From: a bacterium | GTDB taxonomy: Bacteria > Verrucomicrobiota > Verrucomicrobiia > Limisphaerales > J093 | Direction of reading: 5' to 3' | NCBI GenBank assembly: GCA_021780105.1 | Contig: JAJXZJ010000065.1 | Span: 1 to 64,000, forward strand | DNA: 64,000 nucleotides | Shown: positions 44,101-54,846 of the stretch, one piece after another | How the letters are laid out: every line of letters starts with the position of its first letter | Numbering within the stretch: position 1 is the first letter of the stretch | The notes under the pieces: generated by a model | The model's input: only the letters and a program-made list of their open reading frames with translations | Told to the model about the DNA's origin: nothing | Database searches by the model: none | Translations under genes and position numbers: made by a program

Positions 44101-45150
44101 GCCGTTGCCGTCGAATCGGGCGATGTTGTTCATCGGCTTGTCCGCCATCGTCGGGAACTGGCCGCCGGCGAAGAGCGAGTTGCCGCTCGCGGCCAGCGCG
44201 TTGATCACCGGCGCGGTGTCGCTGTTGTCGGTGGTCAGCGGATTCCAGGTCTGGCTGTTCCACGCGGCGATGCCGTGGGTGTCCGTGCCGCCGGCGTAGC
44301 GGAACGCGCCGCCGGCGACGATGTTCGAGCCGTAAACAGCCAGCGCGTTCACCGGGCCGTCAAAGCCCGTGCCCACGGCCGTCCAGTTCGTGCCGACGTA
44401 TTGCGCCACGTAACTGGCGTCGGTGCCGCCGGCCTGGGTGAACTGGCCGCCGATGAGGATGTTCGTGGAGTTGATGACGATGGCGTTGACCTGGCCGTTC
44501 GCGCCGTCGCCCATCGCCGTCCAGTTGGTGCCGGTCCATTGCGCCACGTTGGCCACGGAGGAGCCGCTGGCGTTGGCAAAGGCGCCGCCCGCGATGAGGT
44601 TGGTGCCGGCCACCGCGACGGCATACACCGGGCCGTCGAAACCTGTGTCAAAGCCGGACCATGTTTTGCCGTCCCACTTGGCAATGTTCGTCGCTGCCAC
44701 CGTGTCGGCCATGCCGAACTGGCCGCCGACGTAAATGTTGGTGCCATCCGAGGCCAGCGCATAGACCGGGCCGTCAAAGCCGTCGCCAAGATTGGTCCAC
44801 GAACCGCCGTCCCAGCGGGCGATGTTCGTCGCCGCGACGCCGCCCATGTTCGTGAACACGCCGCCGACATAAATACTGTTGCCCGCGACGGCAATGGCGT
44901 TGATGGTGACCGGCCCGGACACGGCAAAGCTGCCGAAGCGGGCGTCCCACACGCCCGGCAACATGTTGGCGCTGAGCAGGGAGGTCATGGCCGCCGGCGC
45001 CGACGCCCAGGCCAGGCCGCCACCCAGGGCGCTCAGCATCAGCACCGCGGCCACGCTGAGGTGGCGACGCACGGTTGAAGAAACCTTCCCATTCGTGAAC
45101 CCGCTCTTTGGCCGGGCGAAGATGAATTGCAATCGCGGATGGATGTGCAT
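41170..45150 (-). CDS. Giant exported propeller-repeat and Ig-domain protein
   Basis: At about 1326 residues this is the largest gene here. A signal peptide (LSVAAVLMLSALGGGLAWAS) is followed by about 21 repeats of roughly 46 residues. Each carries a unit like LYVGGSFTQAGG followed by LARWDGTNW and VGSGLDGPVYALAV. These look like beta-propeller blades and could form several propellers in a row. Two Ig-like domains follow (ISLVTPGVGQTFIVPTNLVV; ISLLTPTNGAAFFEPFNLTV). The end is the phylum-typical module IVEASTNLVDWIPVGNVAVP ... YRFYRASYGP. Repeats are GC-rich and degenerate at DNA level. The start is uncertain: MHIHPRLQF at 45150 is used, but the frame is open to 45264. Confidence 0.75.
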   Translation of the reverse strand: MHIHPRLQFIFARPKSGFTNGKVSSTVRRHLSVAAVLMLSALGGGLAWASAPAAMTSLLSANMLPGVWDARFGSFAVSGPVTINAIAVAGNSIYVGGVFTNMGGVAATNIARWDGGSWTNLGDGFDGPVYALASDGTNIYVGGQFGMADTVAATNIAKWDGKTWSGFDTGFDGPVYAVAVAGTNLIAGGAFANASGSSVANVAQWTGTNWTAMGDGANGQVNAIVINSTNILIGGQFTQAGGTDASYVAQYVGTNWTAVGTGFDGPVNALAVYGSNIVAGGAFRYAGGTDTHGIAAWNSQTWNPLTTDNSDTAPVINALAASGNSLFAGGQFPTMADKPMNNIARFDGNGWQVMSSGVTGGTNSLVKAIGVSPTQVIVGGQFDTAGDVAAPNIAAWNLGNRWRGLGTGLTGYATAAALDQQGNVFVGGSFTQAGATKASNLARWDGTNWFAVGGGVDGPVAALAVAGGSVYAGGSFANAGAVGVRSLARWDGTNWFDLGGGVDGPVYALLVSGTDLYVGGAFTHAGGVAAVNLARWDGAQWNAVGSGLGGPVYALAQNGSQIVAGGAFTNAGTVAALNIAAWSGKAWSPLAGGVGSTVYAIATAADGSLFVGGESGNAGVIDGANNVAKWDGAHWTVLGAGVNGTVRALLVRGNALYAGGSFTQAGDALVMNFARWEDSVGSWASLGDGTSNNGVTGNIFALVNGPSSVCVAGIFTPSGGGNPAINLASYTFSGWAALGNGVTGNSGVVAALVTTGQAAYVGGALASAGGVTVSNIAKWDGSAWSALGSGLNSNVNALAVSPGGDVFAGGAFTAAGGLQALHVARWDGTRWSNLGLGLDGNVRALAPAGNSLYAGGDFTRAGGFSANGVARWDGTNWFRLGTGVNGQVYAVAVAPDGRVYVGGDFTTAGGNAASHVAVWDGTNWTTLGGGVSGLVTALGVNGTDVFVGGSFAAAGGSADIQNCAHWDGTRWWALGGGLGGTAAGVDALAVNSSGTVFVSGPFTLAGGLTANHVAAWDGARWYVLGNGLNDTATAIAVRGREVFVGGPFTAAGRSVSWHFGRWSYSNVAPSISLVTPGVGQTFIVPTNLVVQAGAQDFDGAVTQVVFYSGTTKLGTLTNGPFALTWTNVPVGVYSLSAQATDNDGATTVSSPVVVVVTTNRPPVISLLTPTNGAAFFEPFNLTVSASAFDLDGAVAEVDVYAGTNLLGALTNAPFGVVWTNPPPGSYTLTAKATDNLGATTTTAPVTITVSEPAPVQLGSPALTGSGQFELPVVGQNGGNVIVEASTNLVDWIPVGNVAVPNGTNVFLDLESTNFDYRFYRASYGPW

Positions 45151-45466
45151 GTCCTTAACAACTGACCAAACAGCAAGAAACATTCCTACTTTGCATGTCT
45201 GACCACATTTAATAGTTTCCGTCACCAAGCGGCCGGTTCTTTCTCCCTCATGACTTGCCCCCATGCCAGACTCCGTGATCGGCTAAGACGCAAGCGAGTT
45301 TCAAAGCAACCCGCCGCCGCAGCAAGCCTTAAAGAATGACAAAGCCGTCATGATTTCCCGCGTCGCGTGAGGCCGGCGGTCCGCGTCGGCACCGGCGTGA
45401 TCGCGGGAGAAATTGACTTGGGTCACGGTCACGGCCGGCGGGACATGCTTGGCTGGGCGCGACCCT
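45151..45466. other. Divergent intergenic region
   Basis: About 316 bp separate the giant surface protein (minus) from the isomerase gene (plus). It may include extra N-terminal codons of the former. TTTCCCGCG near 45353 and CGCGGGAGAAA near 45405 can pair, giving a long-looped hairpin. No gene is apparent. Promoters for both directions probably lie here, but no clear consensus is visible. Confidence 0.4.
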
Positions 45467-46336
45467 ATGAACATAGGATTTCATACTGACGCGTTTAACT
45501 CGGCTTACTGGTCTTTCGAGAAATGTCTGCAATGGGCGCAACGCCACGATGTCCGCTGGATCGAGTGCGGCCTGATTGACGGCGTGAGCTGGATTCACGG
45601 CCTCGGCTATCAGCCGCACGTTGCGCTCTACGAGGATCCGCTTCTGCTCCGGCGCAAGCTGGACCAATACGGCGTGCGCTTCTCGCAGGTGGACGCCGCG
45701 TTTCCCCTGAGCGGCGAGGACGGTCCGCTGCGCGGCGTGCCCTACGTGATGAAGGCCATCGCCTGGGCCGCACAAATCGGCTGCCCGTGCGTGGACACCA
45801 CCGACGGTTTGCACGCGCCGGAAGGGCTGTCGGATCGCGAGGCGCTGGCACTGATGCAACGTAGTTACCGGCAAATCCTCCGCGTCGCCGAGGCGCACCA
45901 AATCTTCGTGAACGTCGAGCCGCACGGCTATTTCACCACCAACCCGGACACGATGGCGGAGATGCTCGCGTTCAGCGACAGCCCGTTTCTGCGCATGAAC
46001 ATGGACACCGGCAACACGTTCATCGCCGGCCGCGATCCCGTGCAATTCCTGACGCAATTCCTGCCGCGCGTCAGCCACGTCCACGTGAAGGACGTTTCCG
46101 AATCGCTCGCCCGCGCGGTGCGCGGCGGGCAGACCGGCATCGCTGTCAGCCACTGCCCGCTCGGCGGCGGCGTCAACGCGGACAACATCCGGCAGTGCTT
46201 GGGTCTCCTCCGCGACGCCAGCTACGCCGGCACGCTCAGCATCGAATGCGAAGGCCAGGGCGGGCCGATGATCGAACAATCGCTGGCCTGGCTCCGCGCC
46301 ACGTTGAAGGAACTGGGCATTTCCGAAACGACGTGA
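45467..46336 (+). CDS. Sugar phosphate isomerase/epimerase family protein
   Basis: This 289-residue cytoplasmic TIM barrel starts MNIGFHTDAFNSAYWSFEKC. Metal-site and barrel motifs are VRWIECGLIDGVSW, CPCVDTTDGLHAPEGL, IFVNVEPHGYFTTNPDTMAE, FLRMNMDTGNTFIAGRDP, VSHVHVKDVSES and GTLSIECEGQGGPMIEQSLA. It resembles inosose or hydroxypyruvate isomerase relatives, but the substrate is not clear. The ATG at 45467 is the conserved start. A decayed partial copy of its 3' part lies at 14270-14610. Confidence 0.88.
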   Translation: MNIGFHTDAFNSAYWSFEKCLQWAQRHDVRWIECGLIDGVSWIHGLGYQPHVALYEDPLLLRRKLDQYGVRFSQVDAAFPLSGEDGPLRGVPYVMKAIAWAAQIGCPCVDTTDGLHAPEGLSDREALALMQRSYRQILRVAEAHQIFVNVEPHGYFTTNPDTMAEMLAFSDSPFLRMNMDTGNTFIAGRDPVQFLTQFLPRVSHVHVKDVSESLARAVRGGQTGIAVSHCPLGGGVNADNIRQCLGLLRDASYAGTLSIECEGQGGPMIEQSLAWLRATLKELGISETT

Positions 46337-46438
46337 AGTCAACGCCGCGGGCCAGCGGTCGAAGCGGGACGCAAGCGAGCCGTTCCGCGAACTGGTTGCG
46401 AATATTGCCAGGGACTGCTGGAGCACCGTCGCCGCGGC

Positions 46439-49965
<3,527 letters not shown>

Positions 49966-50104
49966 AACGATTGCACGGCCGGAACGTGGGCCAAGGACCG
50001 GTTCACCGGCGGATGGCCGGCGTTGTCGTGCGTGACCATGCGCCGCCGAGTATCCGACCGGCGGGCCGGGCTTTCAAGAACGTCCGCCACGTCGGCGCGC
50101 AAAC

Positions 50105-51469
50105 TCAACCGCGGCCGAGACCGGCGAGCAGGTAATCCCGAAACGCTGCGTAATCCACCGGCAGGCGGTCGTAGTCTTCGGCGAGTTGATCCAGCGCCGC
50201 GAGCGCAGGCGGCACGGCCGGCGCGAAGCCGAGCGCGGCTTCAATTTCTTCGGGAAATTTCGCCGGATGCGCCGTCTCCAGCACGACCGCCGGCGCGCCG
50301 TTCAGCGGTTCCGTGCCGACGTAGTCAAGAAAGCCGCGCCAGCCGACGGCGCCGTGCGGTTCGAGAAGCAGTTGGTGCCCGGTCCACGCCTGCCGGATCG
50401 TGACGCGGGTCTGGTCGTCGGAAACGCTGGTCGAGAACAGATCGCGGCGCAGCGCGGCCAGGTCCGGCGCGCGATGAATGGCGCCGGTTTCGTCCATCTG
50501 GCCGCCATAAACCGCGACGAGCCGCGCCAGATTGCTGGGATGGCCGACATTCATGGCGTTGGAAAGGCAGGCGCGCGACGGCTCGATCTTCGCGTAGGCG
50601 CCGGTGGCGAGGAAGCGCGGGAACTCGTCGTTGCCGTTGACGGGGACGACGAGGCGTTTGATCCGCAGCCCCATCCGGCCGGCGAACACCGCGCCCATCA
50701 TGTCGCCAAAGTTGCCGCTGGGCACGGCGAAGACGGTCGGCTCGCCGGGCCGGGCGAGGCGCGAGGCGGCGTAGAAATAATACACGCTCTGCGGCAGCAA
50801 CCGGCCGACGTTGATCGAGTTCGCGGAGGAAAGCGGAATGGACTTCAGCGCGGGATCGGCGAACGCGCGTTTCACCAGCGCCTGGCAGTCGTCGAATTTG
50901 CCATCCACAGCGATGGTGCGGATGTTGCCGCGCAGCGTCGTCATCTGCTTGCGCTGCCGGTCGCTGACCTCGCTGATCGGGAACAAGACGATGACGCGGA
51001 TGCTTTCCACACCGTGAAACGCGCTGGCCACGGCGGAACCGGTGTCGCCGCTGGTGGCGGTGAGAATGGCGAGCCGCCGGCCGGTTTCGCGGACGAAGCG
51101 GCCGAGCAGCCGGGCCATCATCCGGGCGGCGAAATCCTTGAACGAGCAGGTCGGCCCCTGGTCGAGCCGCATGACCGCAGCGCGTTCGAGGCCGCGCACA
51201 GATTCGAGCGGCACATCGAAGTTGTAGGCATCGCGGCAGAGTTCGGCCAGCGACGGCTCATCTACCACGCCTTCCGCATAACGTCGGAGCACCTCGAAGG
51301 CGATGTCGTGGTAAGGCAGCCCGGCGAAGCCGGCGATTTCCGCCGGCGTGAGCCGCGGGAATTCACGCGGCAAATACAACCCGCGGTCCGGCGCCTGGCC
51401 GGTCAACAGCGCGTCACGCAGGTTGACGGGCGGCGACTGTCCGTTGGTGCTGTGGAACAAAAGGCTCAT
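50105..51469 (-). CDS. thrC: Threonine synthase
   Basis: ThrC converts O-phosphohomoserine to threonine using pyridoxal phosphate. The 454-residue protein starts MSLLFHSTNGQSPPVNLRDA. The PLP lysine is K111 in QGPTCSFKDFAARMMARLL. Other blocks are ILTATSGDTGSAVASAF (phosphate-binding), SANSINVGRLLPQSVYYFYA, VPSGNFGDMMGAVFAGRMG and AMNVGHPSNLARLV. It lies 97 bp downstream of the homoserine dehydrogenase gene on the same strand, consistent with a threonine operon. Confidence 0.95.
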   Translation of the reverse strand: MSLLFHSTNGQSPPVNLRDALLTGQAPDRGLYLPREFPRLTPAEIAGFAGLPYHDIAFEVLRRYAEGVVDEPSLAELCRDAYNFDVPLESVRGLERAAVMRLDQGPTCSFKDFAARMMARLLGRFVRETGRRLAILTATSGDTGSAVASAFHGVESIRVIVLFPISEVSDRQRKQMTTLRGNIRTIAVDGKFDDCQALVKRAFADPALKSIPLSSANSINVGRLLPQSVYYFYAASRLARPGEPTVFAVPSGNFGDMMGAVFAGRMGLRIKRLVVPVNGNDEFPRFLATGAYAKIEPSRACLSNAMNVGHPSNLARLVAVYGGQMDETGAIHRAPDLAALRRDLFSTSVSDDQTRVTIRQAWTGHQLLLEPHGAVGWRGFLDYVGTEPLNGAPAVVLETAHPAKFPEEIEAALGFAPAVPPALAALDQLAEDYDRLPVDYAAFRDYLLAGLGRG

Positions 51470-51565
51470 GAGGCCGAAGGTTTTTCAGGGTCGCGTGAAG
51501 ACCGCCAAGGCAGCGAAGTGCTTCATTTGGTTTTGACTCCGTCTTCTTCGCGTCCGACGCGCGAC

Positions 51566-52897
51566 TCATTCAAAATTCTCCACCCGGATCATCACCGGCG
51601 GCGCCTTCACCGCCGGCAGCCGGCCGATGTGCGCCAGCGCCCGGCTCATGGCCCGGTTCGGCGCGTCGTGAATCATCAGGATCAGCGGGACGCTCGCGCC
51701 TTCGTGGCCCTCGGGCTGGATGACCGAGGAGATGCCGATTTTGTTCCGTGCCAGCGCGGCGGCAACCTTCGCCAGCACGCCGGGGCGGTCCGCGACGCTG
51801 AGCCGCAGGTAGAACCGCGACACGGCGTCGGCCATCGGCAGCACGCGGCCGTTGCGCTCGTGCGGGACGAACGGCGGCAGGCGGTTCCGCGTGCCCAGTT
51901 TCAAGTCGAGCGCGGCGTCCGCCAGATCGCTCAACACGGCGCTCGCGGTCGGGTCCTGGCCCGCGCCGCGGCCGTAGAACACCGTGTCGCCCACCACGTC
52001 GCCGCGGACGAACACCGCGTTGAACGTGTCGTTCACGCTGGCGAGCACGTGCGTGTGCGGAATCAGCGCCGGATGCACGGCCACTTGCACGGGACCGCCG
52101 TTGGCCGGCGCGGTTCGCCGCGTGCCGGCGGGCATCTTCTTCACGACCCCGAGGAGCTTGATCGCGTAACCAAGCCGGCCGGCGAACTGAATGTCCATCT
52201 TGGAGATGTTCCGGATGCCCTCGACGTGAATCTGCCCCGGCTTGACCCAGAACCCGTGCGCCAGCGAGGCGAGAATGCCGATCTTGTGCAGCGAGTCGTG
52301 GCCGTCAATGTCGAGGTCCGGCGGCGTTTCCGCATAGCCCTGCCGCTGCGCGTCGGCGAGCACGTCCGCGAACTCCGCGCCTTCGAGCTGCATCCGCGTC
52401 AGGATGTAGTTGCAGGTGCCGTTGACGATGCCGTAGATGCGCAGAATGCGGTTGCCGATGAATCCCTCGCGCAGCGACTTGATGATCGGGATGCCGCCGG
52501 CGACGCTCGCCTCGTAATACAAATTCGTGCCGTGCTCGCGCGCCGCGGCGAACAGTTCCTCGCCGCAGGCCGAGAGCAGGGCCTTGTTCGCCGTGACCAC
52601 CGGCTTGCCCAGTTTCAACGCGGTGAGGATCATCTCACGGGCGATGCCGGTGCCTCCGGCCAGCTCGGCGACAATGTGAACCTGCGGGTCGGCCACCACG
52701 CTGCGCCAGTCGGTCGTCAGCAACGCAGGAGGAATTTCGACCTTGCGCGGCTCGTCGAGCGCCTTGACGGCGATCCGCTGCAGCCGCACGCCGACGCCGG
52801 CGCGCGCGGCCAGGAGGTCGCCGTTGCGTTGGAGCGCCTGAAAAACGCCGCCGCCCACGGTGCCGCCGCCAATCATGCCCAAATTGACTTGCTGCAT
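51566..52897 (-). CDS. hom: Homoserine dehydrogenase with ACT domain
   Basis: Hom reduces aspartate semialdehyde to homoserine for threonine and methionine synthesis. The 443-residue protein has a Rossmann start (VNLGMIGGGTVGGGVFQALQ), the catalytic blocks VVTANKALLSACGEELF, GTNLYYEASVAGGIPIIKSL, GIVNGTCNYILTRM and ADAQRQGYAETPPDLDIDGH, and a C-terminal ACT domain (FYLRLSVADRPGVLAKVAAA). The ACT domain usually mediates threonine feedback inhibition. I chose MQQVNLG at 52897; MATISG seven codons upstream is possible. It is divergent from the UROD-family gene. Confidence 0.95.
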   Translation of the reverse strand: MQQVNLGMIGGGTVGGGVFQALQRNGDLLAARAGVGVRLQRIAVKALDEPRKVEIPPALLTTDWRSVVADPQVHIVAELAGGTGIAREMILTALKLGKPVVTANKALLSACGEELFAAAREHGTNLYYEASVAGGIPIIKSLREGFIGNRILRIYGIVNGTCNYILTRMQLEGAEFADVLADAQRQGYAETPPDLDIDGHDSLHKIGILASLAHGFWVKPGQIHVEGIRNISKMDIQFAGRLGYAIKLLGVVKKMPAGTRRTAPANGGPVQVAVHPALIPHTHVLASVNDTFNAVFVRGDVVGDTVFYGRGAGQDPTASAVLSDLADAALDLKLGTRNRLPPFVPHERNGRVLPMADAVSRFYLRLSVADRPGVLAKVAAALARNKIGISSVIQPEGHEGASVPLILMIHDAPNRAMSRALAHIGRLPAVKAPPVMIRVENFE

Positions 52898-53002
52898 AAG
52901 GCCGGAAATAGTGGCCATCCGCCGGGCCGGGAACAATCTTAATCTGGCGGCGGTGACGGACCGCTTGCGCGGCCCGACGGTTTCCAGTAGCAACGAACCG
53001 AC

Positions 53003-54007
53003 ATGAGCCGATTCACCCGTTTCGTTGCGGACCATTCCGGCCGGCTGGCAATGCCGATTCTCACCTTTCCCGGCGCCGCGCTGGCCGGCGCCACCGTGCG
53101 GCAAATGGTCACTGATCCCGCCGCGCAGGTCGCCGCGCAGTTGGCGTTGCGCGAGCGGTTCGCGACGCCGGCGCTGCTCTCGTGCATGGACCTGAGTGTC
53201 GAGGCGGAGGCGTTTGGAGCGAAGGTATCAACGGCAGAAGATGAAGTGCCAACCGTCATCGGCCGGCTCGTGACGAACGCGGTCGAAGCCGCGGCGCTGC
53301 GCGTGCCCGCCATCGGAGCCGGCCGGACCGGAGTCTATCTCGAAACCGTTCGCCGGTTGGCGGCGTTGCCCGCCCGCCCGCCGGTGCTCGCCGGCATGAT
53401 CGGGCCGTTTTCGCTGGCGGGCCGCCTTTTCGGCGTCAGCGAGACGCTCGGTCTCAGCCTGGAAGACCCGGAGTTGACCCATGTGCTGCTGGGCAGGACG
53501 ACGGCGTTTCTGACGGCTTACGCTCGCGCGTTCAAGGCCGCGGGCGCCGCCGGCGTCATCATGGCCGAACCCACCGCCGGTCTGCTGTCGCCGCGGGCGA
53601 TGGCGACGTTCTCCTCCGCCTACGTGAACCAGATCGTCACCGCCGTGGACGACCACCAGTTCACGCTCATCCTGCACAATTGCGCCGCGAAACCGGTGCA
53701 TTTGCCGGCGATCTTCCGCGCGGGCGTGAAGGCAGTTCACTTCGGCGCGCCGATGGATTTGCCCACCGCGCTCGCGCAGACGCCCGCGGACGTGATCGTG
53801 TGCGGCAATCTGGACCCGGCGGCGGTCTTCGTGCAGTCGTCACCGGGAGAAGTGCGGGCGGCCGTCCACCGGCTGTTGGGCGCGACGCAGGCGCACCGAA
53901 ATTTCGTGCTGTCGTCGGGCTGCGACGTGCCGCCGAAGACGCCGATGGCAAATCTGGACGCGTTTTTCGCCGCGCTGGCCGACGGGTGGCCCGGCCAAAC
54001 CGGGTGA
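53003..54007 (+). CDS. Uroporphyrinogen decarboxylase (UROD)-family methyltransferase-like protein
   Basis: This 334-residue UROD-fold TIM barrel is of the MtaA/CmuA type. Visible elements are the N-terminal AMPILTFPGAALAGATVRQM, LSCMDLSVEAEAFGAKV, GVYLETVRRL, PVLAGMIGPFSLAGRLFG, GVIMAEPTAGLLSPRAMATF, TLILHNCAAKPVHLPAIFRA (His and Cys of the zinc site) and FVLSSGCDVPPKTPMANL. It lacks the tetrapyrrole-binding arginines expected of HemE. Members transfer methyl groups between corrinoids and thiols. Its substrate here is unknown, and no corrinoid protein is adjacent. Confidence 0.82.
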   Translation: MSRFTRFVADHSGRLAMPILTFPGAALAGATVRQMVTDPAAQVAAQLALRERFATPALLSCMDLSVEAEAFGAKVSTAEDEVPTVIGRLVTNAVEAAALRVPAIGAGRTGVYLETVRRLAALPARPPVLAGMIGPFSLAGRLFGVSETLGLSLEDPELTHVLLGRTTAFLTAYARAFKAAGAAGVIMAEPTAGLLSPRAMATFSSAYVNQIVTAVDDHQFTLILHNCAAKPVHLPAIFRAGVKAVHFGAPMDLPTALAQTPADVIVCGNLDPAAVFVQSSPGEVRAAVHRLLGATQAHRNFVLSSGCDVPPKTPMANLDAFFAALADGWPGQTG

Positions 54008-54052
54008 CCACACCAGGCTTGCCACGGTTTGGCCGGTCATTACTGTCGCCGC

Positions 54053-54841
54053 ATGAAGGTTCTGTTTATCGGCGATGTGGTCGGCGAGCCGGGCCGCCGC
54101 GCGGTGCGGCACCTGGTGCCCCAACTGCGGCAGCAGCACGCGGTTGACCTCGTCATCGCCAACGGGGAAAACGCGGCCGGCGGCTCCGGCGTCACACTGG
54201 CCACCGCCGCGGAACTTTTTGCCGGCACGGTGGACATCATCACCAGTGGCGATCATCTCTGGGACCAGAAGGAAGTGGTGACGCTGCTCCACAACGAGCC
54301 GCGTTTCGTCCGCCCGCTGAATTATCCGCCCGGCGTGCCCGGCCAGGGCAGCACGATTTTCCGCAAGGAACACCTGCCGCCGGTTGCCATCATCAACATC
54401 CAGGGCCGCGTGTTCATGCCGGAACTGGAAAACCCGTTCCTCGCGTTGCGGGCCGAGGTGGCGCGACTTCAGGCCACGACGCGGATCATTTTCGTGGACG
54501 TTCACGCCGAGGCGACCTCGGAAAAAATCGCGCTGGCGCGCATGGTGGACGGCGAGGTCAGCGCCGTCGTCGGCACGCACACGCACGTCCAGACCGCCGA
54601 CGAGCAAATCTTCCCCGGCGGCACCGCCTACCTGACGGACGCCGGCTTCACTGGTCCGCACGAGAGCGTCCTCGGCCGGAAAATCGAGCCGGTGCTGAAG
54701 CGGTTTCTGACCAACACGCCGCAACGCTTCGAGGTCGCGAGCAACCACGTCCGGCTGCAGGGCGTGCTGGTCGAAATTGACGCCGCCAGCGGCAAGGCCA
54801 CCGGCATCCGGCGTCTTTCCGAGCCGATGCCGGCGATGTGA
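54053..54841 (+). CDS. YmdB-family metallophosphoesterase
   Basis: This 262-residue protein of the YmdB/DUF64 family hydrolyses 2',3'-cyclic phosphodiesters. Metal ligands are visible in MKVLFIGDVVGEPGRRAV, VIANGENAAGGSGVT, DIITSGDHLWDQKEVV (usually GNHxWD; here GDH), IFVDVHAEATSEK and VVGTHTHVQTADEQIFPGGT. The ATG at 54053 is the family start. It overlaps or nearly abuts xseA, and the two are probably co-transcribed. Confidence 0.9.
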   Translation: MKVLFIGDVVGEPGRRAVRHLVPQLRQQHAVDLVIANGENAAGGSGVTLATAAELFAGTVDIITSGDHLWDQKEVVTLLHNEPRFVRPLNYPPGVPGQGSTIFRKEHLPPVAIINIQGRVFMPELENPFLALRAEVARLQATTRIIFVDVHAEATSEKIALARMVDGEVSAVVGTHTHVQTADEQIFPGGTAYLTDAGFTGPHESVLGRKIEPVLKRFLTNTPQRFEVASNHVRLQGVLVEIDAASGKATGIRRLSEPMPAM

Positions 54842-54846
54842 CCGCC

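Noticed and set aside
41900..45000. Regularly spaced repeats that could suggest a CRISPR array
   Set aside because: The period is about 138 bp, the units are degenerate and in frame, and they encode blade-like protein repeats. There is no short constant repeat with unique spacers.
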